Below are positions 31,725 to 39,015 of a DNA stretch of 39,503 nucleotides, piece by piece (within the stretch, counting starts at the first letter, position 1; every line of letters starts with the position of its first letter). Source of the DNA: Thermoleophilia bacterium (GTDB lineage Bacteria; Actinomycetota; Thermoleophilia; Miltoncostaeales; Miltoncostaeaceae); the NCBI GenBank assembly GCA_025455865.1, contig JALOLS010000009.1, positions 1 through 39,503 of the forward strand, read 5' to 3'. Position numbers and translations under genes: made by a program. The notes under the pieces are model-generated. The model was given only the letters and a program-made list of their open reading frames with translations. It did no database searches and was not told where the DNA came from.

Positions 31725-33930
31725 CGGCGGGGATCTCGCCCTCGTCGAAGCGGGGCAGGATCCGGTCGAGCGGGCCCGGCAGCCACCAGTTCCACCGGCC
31801 GGCCAGCCGCATGAAGGCCGGCACCATCAGGATCCGGACCAGCGTGGCGTCCAGCGCGATCGCCACCGCCAGGCCGAGGGCCGACTCCTTGATCGGGATG
31901 AGGCGGTTCAGCAGGAAGGTCAGGAACACCACGATCATGATCAGGGCCGCCGCGCTGATGATGCGCCCGGTGCGCGCGAGGCCCCAGGCCACCGCCTCGC
32001 GGTCGTCGCCGTGGTGCTCCCGGTGCTCGCGCACCCGTGAGAGCAGGAACACCTCGTAGTCCATCGAGAGCCCGAACAGGATCGAGAACAGGAACGGGGG
32101 CACCCAGTTGGTCACGTGGCCGAGGTTGTCGAAGCCGAGCAGCGCGTCGCCCCAGCCCCACTGGAAGACCATCACCAGCACCCCGTAGGCCGCCAGCACC
32201 GAGAGCAGGGTCATCACCACGGCCTTGAGCGGCAGGAGCAGCGACCGGAAGAGGACCACGAGCACCAGGAAGGTCAGGATCATGACCAGCCCGATGACCC
32301 AGGGCAAGTTGTCCGAGACCGTCGCGGTGAAGTCGCGGTTCTGGCTCGCGCCGCCGCCCACCGACACCGTCGAGCCGGCGAGCGCCGGCACCGACGGGAT
32401 CACCTCGTCGGCGATGCGCCCCACCAGCTCCTGGGCCTGTGGGTCGTCGTCGCCCCAGCGGGCCTGGACCCGCACCAGCGCGGCGGTGCCGTCGGTCGCG
32501 ATCTGCGCCGGCCGCACGTCGGCCACGCCAGGGTCGGCGGCGATCTCGCGCGCCAGCGCGGCGACCGCCGCGCGGTCGACCGGCCGCTCGCCGGCGTCGA
32601 CCACGACCTCGATGGGGCTGACCGCCCCCGGCCCGAAGGCCTCGGACACCAGCTCCGCCCCGCGGACCGAGGTGGTGTCCGACGGCAGCGCCGAGATGCC
32701 GCTCGAGCCCAGGGTCATGGACAGCACCGGGACCGCCAGGAGCAGCAGGACGCTGGATCCGGCGATGACGCACAGCCACGCGTGGTCCATGACCCAGTCG
32801 GCCCAGCGCACCCAGAAGCCCCGGCCCACCCGCTCCTCCACCGGCGGGCGGGGCCGGCGCCGCACCCAGCCGATGATCCGGTGGCCCACGTCCCACTTGA
32901 AGACCCGGTGGCCGAGCGCCGCGAGGATGGCGGGCACCAGGGTCAGCGCGACCAGCACCGCGAACAGCACCACGGCGATCGTCCCGAACGCGAACCCGGT
33001 GAAGATCGGCACGCCGACCGCGAACATCCCGGCCAGCGCCACGGCCACGGTCAGCCCGCTGAAGAAGATGGCGCGGCCCGAGGTGCCGCTGGTGACGGTG
33101 ACCGCCTCCAGGGGCGAGCGCCCGGAGCGCAGCTCCTCCTGGTAGCGGTTGACGATGAACAGCGTGTAGTCGATGCCCACGCCGATGCCGACCAGCGGGA
33201 CCACGTTCTTCACGTAGACCGACAGGTCGATGACCTGGGCCAGGAAGAACACCGACCCCAGGGTGACGACCAGGGCGATGACCGTGGTCGCGATCGGGAT
33301 GCCCGCGGCGATCAGCGACCCGAACACCAGCACCAGGATCAGGATGAGCAGCGGGATCTGCACGACCTCGCTCTTGGCCAGGTCCGCGTTGTTCACCGCG
33401 TTGAAGTCGTTGAAGATCGCCGGCGAGCCGGTGACCTCCACGTCCACGCCGGGCGCGGCGGCGTCCTGGGCGGCGCTGATGACGCCGTCCACATCCCGCA
33501 GGGCCTCGTCCAGGCCCTGGGTGAGGCCGACGCGCAGGAACTGCAGGGTGCCGGCCTGGGTCGCCAGGGCCGGGTCCTGGGCGGGCGTGACCACCGCCCC
33601 GACCAGGGGGTCGTCGGCGATCGCGTCGCGCACCGCGGCGACCGTGCGGGTGGTGGCCACGGCGCCGGCCCCGCGGCCGTCGACCGCCACGGTGATCTCC
33701 GACGGGAAGTCGCTCGCGAACTTCTCGGCGATCGTCGTGCGCGCGACGTCGCTGGTGGATCCGGCGATCTCGAAGCCGCCGGGGGTGAGCTGGTCGCCGG
33801 CCCGGGTGGCGAAGACGCCCATCACCACGAACACCACCAGCCAGACGCCCATCACCGGCCACCGGTGCGCCGCGCACCAGTGGCCGAGCCGGGCGAACGG
33901 GCCGGACGGGATCGCAGGGACCGCGGACAT
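31702..33930 (-). CDS. MMPL-family RND transporter
   Basis: 742 residues. Two repeats, each one membrane helix followed by a large extracytoplasmic domain and five or six more helices. GIGVGIDYTLFIVNRYQEEL in the first half and FGLSMDYEVFLLSRVREH in the second are the family's proton-relay Asp-Tyr motifs. The actinobacterial members export lipids, siderophores or drugs using the proton gradient. The C-terminal tail is short, unlike mycobacterial MmpL3. Substrate unknown. ATG 33930 follows TAGTCT by 8 bases. It is divergent from the VTT gene over 152 bases. Confidence 0.94.
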   Translation of the reverse strand: MSAVPAIPSGPFARLGHWCAAHRWPVMGVWLVVFVVMGVFATRAGDQLTPGGFEIAGSTSDVARTTIAEKFASDFPSEITVAVDGRGAGAVATTRTVAAVRDAIADDPLVGAVVTPAQDPALATQAGTLQFLRVGLTQGLDEALRDVDGVISAAQDAAAPGVDVEVTGSPAIFNDFNAVNNADLAKSEVVQIPLLILILVLVFGSLIAAGIPIATTVIALVVTLGSVFFLAQVIDLSVYVKNVVPLVGIGVGIDYTLFIVNRYQEELRSGRSPLEAVTVTSGTSGRAIFFSGLTVAVALAGMFAVGVPIFTGFAFGTIAVVLFAVLVALTLVPAILAALGHRVFKWDVGHRIIGWVRRRPRPPVEERVGRGFWVRWADWVMDHAWLCVIAGSSVLLLLAVPVLSMTLGSSGISALPSDTTSVRGAELVSEAFGPGAVSPIEVVVDAGERPVDRAAVAALAREIAADPGVADVRPAQIATDGTAALVRVQARWGDDDPQAQELVGRIADEVIPSVPALAGSTVSVGGGASQNRDFTATVSDNLPWVIGLVMILTFLVLVVLFRSLLLPLKAVVMTLLSVLAAYGVLVMVFQWGWGDALLGFDNLGHVTNWVPPFLFSILFGLSMDYEVFLLSRVREHREHHGDDREAVAWGLARTGRIISAAALIMIVVFLTFLLNRLIPIKESALGLAVAIALDATLVRILMVPAFMRLAGRWNWWLPGPLDRILPRFDEGEIPAVRPAPPG

Positions 33931-33938
33931 GGTCGGCG

Positions 33939-33944
33939 AGACTA
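33939..33944 (-). promoter_or_regulatory. Putative -10 element (TAGTCT) of the MMPL gene
   Basis: On the minus strand TAGTCT lies 8 bases before ATG 33930. Confidence 0.5.
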
Positions 33945-34022
33945 TCCCCGCGGCCGGGCGGAGGGGAAGCCCCCCGGCGCCCGGGGCCCGGAAACAGCGG
34001 CCTTCGCCGGCGCCGGGCGGGG

Positions 34023-34040
34023 TTGAACATTCCCTGAACT
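34023..34040. repeat. TGAAC direct repeat between the MMPL and VTT genes
   Basis: TTGAACATTCCCTGAAC contains TGAAC twice, 11 bases apart (one helical turn), in a locally A/T-rich patch. Two half-sites on one face of the helix suit a regulator; it is short enough to be chance. Confidence 0.3.
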
Positions 34041-34082
34041 CGGCCCGGTCGCCGCCGGTCCGCGGGCGCCGCGTGCTTTGCT

Positions 34083-34820
34083 GTGGCGGTGGAGCCGCTC
34101 GAGCCGCAGGTGAGCCCCGCCGGCGAGGTCGCCGCCCGGCCCTCCTTCCTGCGGCGCAACCGCCAGCGGCTGCTCGCGGCGGGCGTCTGGGCCGCGGTCA
34201 TCATCGCCTACCAGAGCTGGGCGCTGGCCAGCGGGCTCTCCCCGGGGGAGGCCGCCGAGCGGATGCTCGAGGTGCTGGAGCAGCCCCTCATCGGCGGCCT
34301 CCTCTACGTGGCGGTCTACGCGCTGCGGCCGCTCACGCTCGTGCCGGCGACGGTCCTCACCGTCCTCGGGGGGTTCGCGTTCGGGCCGGTCCTCGGGGTC
34401 GTGCTCACGGTCATCGCGGCGAACCTCTCGGCCGCGGTCGGCTACGGCGCGGGACGGCTCATCGGGGGCGACCTGCTCGCCGACCCCGGCGCCGAGGGCT
34501 TCGCGGCCCGCTGGGCGGAGCGGATGCGGGCCCGGAGCTTCGAGGCGGTCTTCGTCATGCGGCTCATCTTCATCCCGTATGACATCGTGAGCTTCCTCGC
34601 CGGCATCCTGCGCATCCGCTTCTGGCCGTTCATCCTGGCGACCGCCCTCGGCTCGCTCCCCGCGACCGTGGCCATCGTGCTGTTCGGGGCGTCGCTCGAG
34701 GAGTTCGACGGCGGGCTGCCCGAGTTCGACCCGTGGGTCCTGCTCGCGTCCGCCGGGCTCTTCGCGGCCAGCCTCCTGGTGGCCCGGCTCGTGCGCCGGC
34801 GGCAGGGACCCGCGGCGTGA
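34083..34820 (+). CDS. TVP38/TMEM64 (VTT domain) membrane protein
   Basis: 245 residues with five or six membrane segments. The VTT core is clear: LRPLTLVPATVLTVLGGFAF, then GAGRLIGGD, and later MRLIFIPYDIVSFLAGILRI, including the re-entrant-loop Pro residues. E. coli YdjX and YdjZ and the yeast Tvp38 are relatives; eukaryotic VTT proteins are lipid scramblases, and DedA relatives in bacteria flip polyprenyl or phospholipids. Start is GTG 34083, or GTG 34089 given the TGCTTT 9 bases before it. The stop overlaps the flavoprotein start (GTGA), so the two are coupled; fused VTT-oxidoreductase proteins are known. Confidence 0.92.
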   Translation: MAVEPLEPQVSPAGEVAARPSFLRRNRQRLLAAGVWAAVIIAYQSWALASGLSPGEAAERMLEVLEQPLIGGLLYVAVYALRPLTLVPATVLTVLGGFAFGPVLGVVLTVIAANLSAAVGYGAGRLIGGDLLADPGAEGFAARWAERMRARSFEAVFVMRLIFIPYDIVSFLAGILRIRFWPFILATALGSLPATVAIVLFGASLEEFDGGLPEFDPWVLLASAGLFAASLLVARLVRRRQGPAA

Positions 34821-36220
34821 GCGGGGTCGACGCCGCGGTGGTCGGGGCCGGCTCGGCCGGCCTCACGGTGGCCGTGGGCCTCGCGCGCCTGGGCCGGCGG
34901 GTCGCGCTGGTCGAGGCGGGCGAGGTCGGGGGCGACTGCACGAACGCCGGCTGCATCCCGAGCAAGGCGCTCATCCGGCTGGCCCGCGAGGGCGCGGACC
35001 CGGTCGCGGCCCTCGCCGAGGTCCGCCGCCTGCGCGACGCCCTGCGCGCCCGGGAGGACGCCGAGGTGTCCGCCCTGCCCGGGCTCCACCTGGTCCGCGG
35101 GCGGGCCCGGCTGCTCGGTCCCGGCCGGATCGGCGTCCGTGGGCCCGACGGGGTGGAGCGCCGGTTCGCGGCCCGGCACGTGGTCCTCGCCACCGGATCC
35201 CGTCCGCAGGTGCTCGCCGTCCCCGGGCTGCCGCCCGAGCGCGTGCTGACCACGCGGGAGCTCTTCGACCTGGACGCCCCGCCCGGGCATCTGGTCATCG
35301 CCGGCGCCGGCCCGGTCGGGGTGGAGCTCGCCTCCGCCCTCCGGCGGCTCGGCAGCCGCGTGACCATGGTCGCGCTGGACCGCCTGCCCCTCCCGGCCGC
35401 CCCCCCGGAGGCCGGCGAGGCGGTGGCCCGCGGGCTCCGGGCCCGGGGGGTCGACCTGCACCTCGGCGCCACCCTCGCCTCGTTCGACGAGGCCCTCCGC
35501 ACCCTGGAGATCCGGACGCCCGGCGGCCCGGTGCAGGTGGCGGGGGTCGACCGCGTCCTGATGGCCGTGGGGCGCCTGCCCGCCGTCGAGGGCCTCGGCC
35601 TGGCGCGGGTGGGGCTGGCCGAGGGGCCCGGCCCGATCGCGGTCGACGGCTGGGGGCGCACCGCGGCCCGGGGGGTGTGGGCGGCCGGCGACGTGACCGG
35701 CGCCCCGCTGCTCACCAGCGCCGCCGGCGCCGAGGGGCGGCGCGTGGTGCGGCGCATCGGGCTGCCCTGGCTCCCCGCGGTGGGCCGGCCGCCGGTGGTG
35801 CCCTGGTGTGTCTTCGGCGAGCCGGAGGTGGCCCACGCGGGGCCCCTGCCGGACGAGGTGGCCGCGCGGTGTCACGAGGGGGTGCTCATGCGGTTGCGGG
35901 TGGACCTGGCCGCGATCGACCGCGGCTACGTGGACGGGGTGGGGGAGGGCTTCGCCTCGGTGGTGGCGGTCCGCCTGACCGGCCGGATCGTCTCGGCCAC
36001 GGTGGTCGGCCCCGGCGCCGGCGAGGTGATCGGGCAGCTCGCGATGGCGATCGCGCGGCGGATCCCCCTGTGGCGGGTCTTCGGGCTGGTGCAGCCCTAT
36101 CCGACCTACGCGGGGGCGGTCGGCGCGCTGGCGGACGAGTTCACCCGGCGCACGCTGCCCGCGCTTCCGGCCGAGGCGCGCGCCTGGGCCCGCCATCGCC
36201 TGCGGCGGGCGGGCGCGTGA
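34817..36220 (+). CDS. FAD-dependent pyridine nucleotide-disulfide oxidoreductase (mercuric-reductase-like)
   Basis: 467 residues. FAD motif VGAGSAG (9-15), redox disulfide GGDCTNAGCIPSKAL with Cys41 and Cys46, ATGSRP (125-130), NAD(P)H motif GAGPVG (163-168), second FAD site WAAGDVTGAP, and a C-terminal dimer domain. The active-site His-x-x-x-x-Glu of lipoamide dehydrogenase and glutathione reductase (HPTxxE) is replaced by QPYPTYAGAV, so the acid-base pair is missing; no extra N-terminal metal-binding domain or C-terminal Cys pair of MerA is present. It should move electrons from NAD(P)H to an unknown disulfide or other acceptor. Coupled to the VTT gene upstream and the binding protein downstream (both GTGA). 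Confidence 0.92.
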   Translation: MSGVDAAVVGAGSAGLTVAVGLARLGRRVALVEAGEVGGDCTNAGCIPSKALIRLAREGADPVAALAEVRRLRDALRAREDAEVSALPGLHLVRGRARLLGPGRIGVRGPDGVERRFAARHVVLATGSRPQVLAVPGLPPERVLTTRELFDLDAPPGHLVIAGAGPVGVELASALRRLGSRVTMVALDRLPLPAAPPEAGEAVARGLRARGVDLHLGATLASFDEALRTLEIRTPGGPVQVAGVDRVLMAVGRLPAVEGLGLARVGLAEGPGPIAVDGWGRTAARGVWAAGDVTGAPLLTSAAGAEGRRVVRRIGLPWLPAVGRPPVVPWCVFGEPEVAHAGPLPDEVAARCHEGVLMRLRVDLAAIDRGYVDGVGEGFASVVAVRLTGRIVSATVVGPGAGEVIGQLAMAIARRIPLWRVFGLVQPYPTYAGAVGALADEFTRRTLPALPAEARAWARHRLRRAGA

Positions 36221-37368
36221 GGCGCCCCACCCTGGCCGCGCTCGTCCTGGTCGCCCTGATCGCGGCGCTCGCGGCGGGCGGCGCCGGGGCCGCGCCCTTC
36301 GGCCCGGTCCGCGAGGAGGCCCGCGGCCAGACCGTCGACTGGTGGATGTACGGTGGCGACGCCCGGGTCAACGCCTACGTGGACCGCGTCGTGGTGCCGG
36401 CCGCGCGCCGGCGTGGGGTGACGCTCCGGCGGGTCCCGGTGGCCGACACCGCCGACGCGGTGCAGCGGGTCATCGCCGAGCGGCGGGCGGGCCGGGACTC
36501 GGGCGGCGCGGTGGACCTCATCTGGATCAACGGCGAGAACTTCGCGGCCGGGCGCGAGCTCGGCCTGTGGCGTCGCGACTGGGCCCGGACGCTCCCGAAC
36601 GCCCGGTTCGTGGACCCGGCCGACCCGTCGATCGCCCGCGACCTCGGCGTGCCGACCGAGGGGCAGGAGTCGCCCTGGAGCCGGGCGGCGTTCGTCTTCG
36701 CCCACGACCGGCGCCGGACCCCGCGCCCGCCCCGGACCCTCGCCGCGCTGCTCGCCTACGCCCGGGCCAACCCGGGCCGGGTCACCTACCCGGCGCCGCC
36801 CGACTTCACCGGCTCGGCCTTCGTGCGCCAGGTCGTGCAGCGGCTGGGGTCGCGGGAGCGCGCCTTCGCCTACCTGCGCGAGCTCAGGCCGCTGCAGTGG
36901 CGGGGCGGGCGGGTGTTCCCGGGCTCGGAGGCCGAGCTCAATCGCCTGTTCGCCGACGGCCAGGTGGACATCGCGATGAGCTACGACCCGAGCCTGGTGG
37001 CCGGGGCGGTCCGCCGCGGGCAGTTCCCGGCCACCGCGCGCCCGTTCCTGATCGGCGGCGGCGCGCTGGTGAACACCTCCTACGTGACGATCCCGGCCAA
37101 CGCGGGCGACCCCGAGGGCGCCCTGGTGGTGGCCGACCTGCTGCTCGATCCGGTGCTCCAGGGGATCAAGGCCGACCCGCGGGTGCTGGGCCTGCCGAGC
37201 GTGCTGGATCCGGAGCGCCTGCCGCCCGCCCGCCGCCGGGCGCTGGTCGCGCCGCGATCCCCGTACCTGTTGCGCTCGCTCGGCCGGCCCCTGGCCGAGC
37301 TGCCCGCCGGCGAGGTGGGGCCGATCGAGCGGGCCTGGCAGGCCGAGGTGCTGCGATCGGGGGGCTGA
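36217..37368 (+). CDS. ynjB: YnjB-like ABC transporter substrate-binding protein
   Basis: 383 residues. Signal peptide at 1-26 (RRP, Leu/Ala core, GAGAA). The mature start VDWWMYGGDARVNAYVDRVV matches the YnjB family, whose members open with a tryptophan-rich strand and a GGD-x-x-x-N-x-Y segment. Then VDLIWINGENF, ESPWSRAAFVF, FTGSAFVRQVV and DIAMSYDPS follow the order of periplasmic-binding-protein domains. It delivers an unidentified solute to the YnjC permease and YnjD ATPase. GTG 36217 overlaps the flavoprotein stop. The lack of a lipobox Cys is unusual for a monoderm binding protein. Confidence 0.9.
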   Translation: MRRPTLAALVLVALIAALAAGGAGAAPFGPVREEARGQTVDWWMYGGDARVNAYVDRVVVPAARRRGVTLRRVPVADTADAVQRVIAERRAGRDSGGAVDLIWINGENFAAGRELGLWRRDWARTLPNARFVDPADPSIARDLGVPTEGQESPWSRAAFVFAHDRRRTPRPPRTLAALLAYARANPGRVTYPAPPDFTGSAFVRQVVQRLGSRERAFAYLRELRPLQWRGGRVFPGSEAELNRLFADGQVDIAMSYDPSLVAGAVRRGQFPATARPFLIGGGALVNTSYVTIPANAGDPEGALVVADLLLDPVLQGIKADPRVLGLPSVLDPERLPPARRRALVAPRSPYLLRSLGRPLAELPAGEVGPIERAWQAEVLRSGG

Positions 37369-38408
37369 GCGCCCGGGGCCTCTCGGTCGGCCTGGGCGGC
37401 CGCGCGGTGCTCGACCGCCTCGACCTGGAGCTTGCCCCCGGCTCGCGGACCGCCCTGCTCGGGCCCTCGGGGGCGGGCAAGACCACCCTGCTCCGGGTGC
37501 TCGCGGGCCTCCAGGCGCCGGCGGCCGGCCGGGTGGCGATCGGCGGCCGGGACGTGACCGGCCTGCCCCCCCGCCGGCGCGGGGTGGCGATGGTCTTCCA
37601 GGAGCCCCGGCTGCTCCCGCACCTGAGCGTGCGCGAGAACGTGGCGCTCGGGCTGCGGGCCGAGGGCGTCGGCCGGGCCGCGCGCCGCGCGCGGGCCGGC
37701 GAGCTGCTCGGGCTGGTGGGGCTGGCCGATGCCGCGGACCGCCCGCCGCGCGGGCTCTCGGGCGGTGAGGAGCAGCGGGTGGCGCTCGCTCGCGCGCTGG
37801 CGGTGCGGCCCGACGTGCTCCTGCTCGACGAGCCGCTGGCGGCGGCCGACGCGCCGCTGCGGGCCGGGCTCCGGCGCCTGGTGCTCGAGCTTCACGCGGA
37901 GCGCCCGGTCACGATGCTCATGGTGACCCACGACCGGGCGGAGGCCGCCGAGCTGGGGCAGACCGTGGCGGTGCTGATCGGCGGCCGGATCGCCCAGCAC
38001 GACACCCCGCGCGGGGTGTTCGAGCGCCCGGTGGACGAGGAGGTCGCCCGCTTCACCGGGGCGGTCAACCTGATCCGGGGCGAGGTGCGCGGGGGGCGCA
38101 TGCCGCTCGCCGACGCCTGGGTCCCGGTCGAGGGCCCGGACGGGGCGGCGGTGCTCGCCCTGCGCCCGGAGCGCCTGCGGGTCGGCCCGGACGGGTCGCT
38201 GCGCGCGCTGGTCCGTGAGGCCGCCTACACCGGGGGCGGCGTGCGGCTGGCGCTCGACGCCGGGGGCGTGACCCTGGAGGCGCTGGTGCCGGTCGACGGC
38301 GCGCCGTCGGCCGGTGCGGTGGTCGGCGTCGAGGTGCCGGCGGCCGCGGTCTGGCGCCTCCCCTCGGCCGCGCCGCGGCCCGCGCCGGAGTCGGTGCCCG
38401 CGCGGTGA
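37365..38408 (+). CDS. ynjD: YnjD-like ABC transporter ATP-binding protein, probable CTG start
   Basis: 347 residues if begun at CTG 37365. Walker A GPSGAGKT (33-40), Q-loop VFQE (77-80), signature LSGGEEQR (131-138), Walker B VLLLDEP (151-157) and His189 are all intact, so it should be active. A TOBE-like regulatory domain occupies about 240-340. No ATG, GTG or TTG exists near the true N-terminus in this frame; CTG 37365 overlaps the YnjB stop (CTGA), copying the GTGA junctions upstream. The first canonical start, GTG 37407, would remove the first strand. The 3' end lies antisense to the YnjF-like gene for 184 bases. Confidence 0.88.
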   Translation: MSARGLSVGLGGRAVLDRLDLELAPGSRTALLGPSGAGKTTLLRVLAGLQAPAAGRVAIGGRDVTGLPPRRRGVAMVFQEPRLLPHLSVRENVALGLRAEGVGRAARRARAGELLGLVGLADAADRPPRGLSGGEEQRVALARALAVRPDVLLLDEPLAAADAPLRAGLRRLVLELHAERPVTMLMVTHDRAEAAELGQTVAVLIGGRIAQHDTPRGVFERPVDEEVARFTGAVNLIRGEVRGGRMPLADAWVPVEGPDGAAVLALRPERLRVGPDGSLRALVREAAYTGGGVRLALDAGGVTLEALVPVDGAPSAGAVVGVEVPAAAVWRLPSAAPRPAPESVPAR

Positions 38409-38998
38409 AGCAGCCGGGCCGCGAGCAGGACCCGCTGCACGGCCGAGAGGGCGACGAGGGCACCGAACACCCAGGCGATCGTGCCGGCGTGCGCCGGCAG
38501 GACGGCGATGAGCGCATAGGCCACGATCGTCTCGGCCCCCTCGGCCAGGCCGGTCGCGAAGCGCAGCGACCGCTCGTCCCCGAGCGTGATGGCGCGCCGC
38601 TCGGCCAGCGACGAGAGCGCGAGCCAGGCCCCGAGGTTGACGTAGTAGGCGCCGAGCAGGAAGGCCACCGCAAGCCGGGCGTCGGGCACGGCCACCGCGA
38701 CCGCCGCCGCGAACCCGGCATAGACCACCAGGTCGGCCATGAGGTCCAGGTAGCCCCCGAGGTCGGTGGGCCCGCAGAGGCGCGCCACCGCGCCGTCCAG
38801 GCCGTCCAGGGCGCGGTTGGCCAGCCAGAGCCCGAGCGCCCACCACCAGGCCCCGAGCCCGGCCGCCACGCAGGCCGCAAGGCCCACCGCGAGCCCGGCC
38901 AGGGTGACCGCCCACGCCGGGATCCCGGCGTGGGCGAGCGGCTGCGCCAGGCGGGTGGTCGCGGGGGCGATCTGGCGGCGCAGCCGGGCGTCCAGCAC
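38225..38998 (-). CDS. YnjF-like CDP-alcohol phosphatidyltransferase
   Basis: 257 residues with about five to six membrane segments. The CDP-alcohol motif is DGLDGAVAR followed by GGYLDLMAD: Asp65, Asp68, Gly69, Ala72, Arg73, Gly81, Asp85 and Asp89, with seven rather than eight residues between AR and G. It would transfer a phosphatidyl or similar phospho-group from a CDP-activated lipid to an alcohol in the membrane. The core ends near residue 196; the remaining 60 residues are Thr/Ala/Ser/Pro-rich and lie antisense to the ATPase gene, so they may be a non-functional read-through tail. The GTG start 38998 is 17 bases from the divergent permease start. E. coli ynjF is the same type of enzyme next to ynjBCD. 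Confidence 0.85.
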   Translation of the reverse strand: MLDARLRRQIAPATTRLAQPLAHAGIPAWAVTLAGLAVGLAACVAAGLGAWWWALGLWLANRALDGLDGAVARLCGPTDLGGYLDLMADLVVYAGFAAAVAVAVPDARLAVAFLLGAYYVNLGAWLALSSLAERRAITLGDERSLRFATGLAEGAETIVAYALIAVLPAHAGTIAWVFGALVALSAVQRVLLAARLLHRAGTDSGAGRGAAEGRRQTAAAGTSTPTTAPADGAPSTGTSASRVTPPASSASRTPPPV

Positions 38999-39015
38999 AG
39001 GGTGAGGATGGCAAG

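Noticed and set aside
36342-37364. Upstream extension of the YnjD-like ATPase frame
   Set aside because: It lies out of frame within the binding-protein gene and encodes low-complexity sequence.
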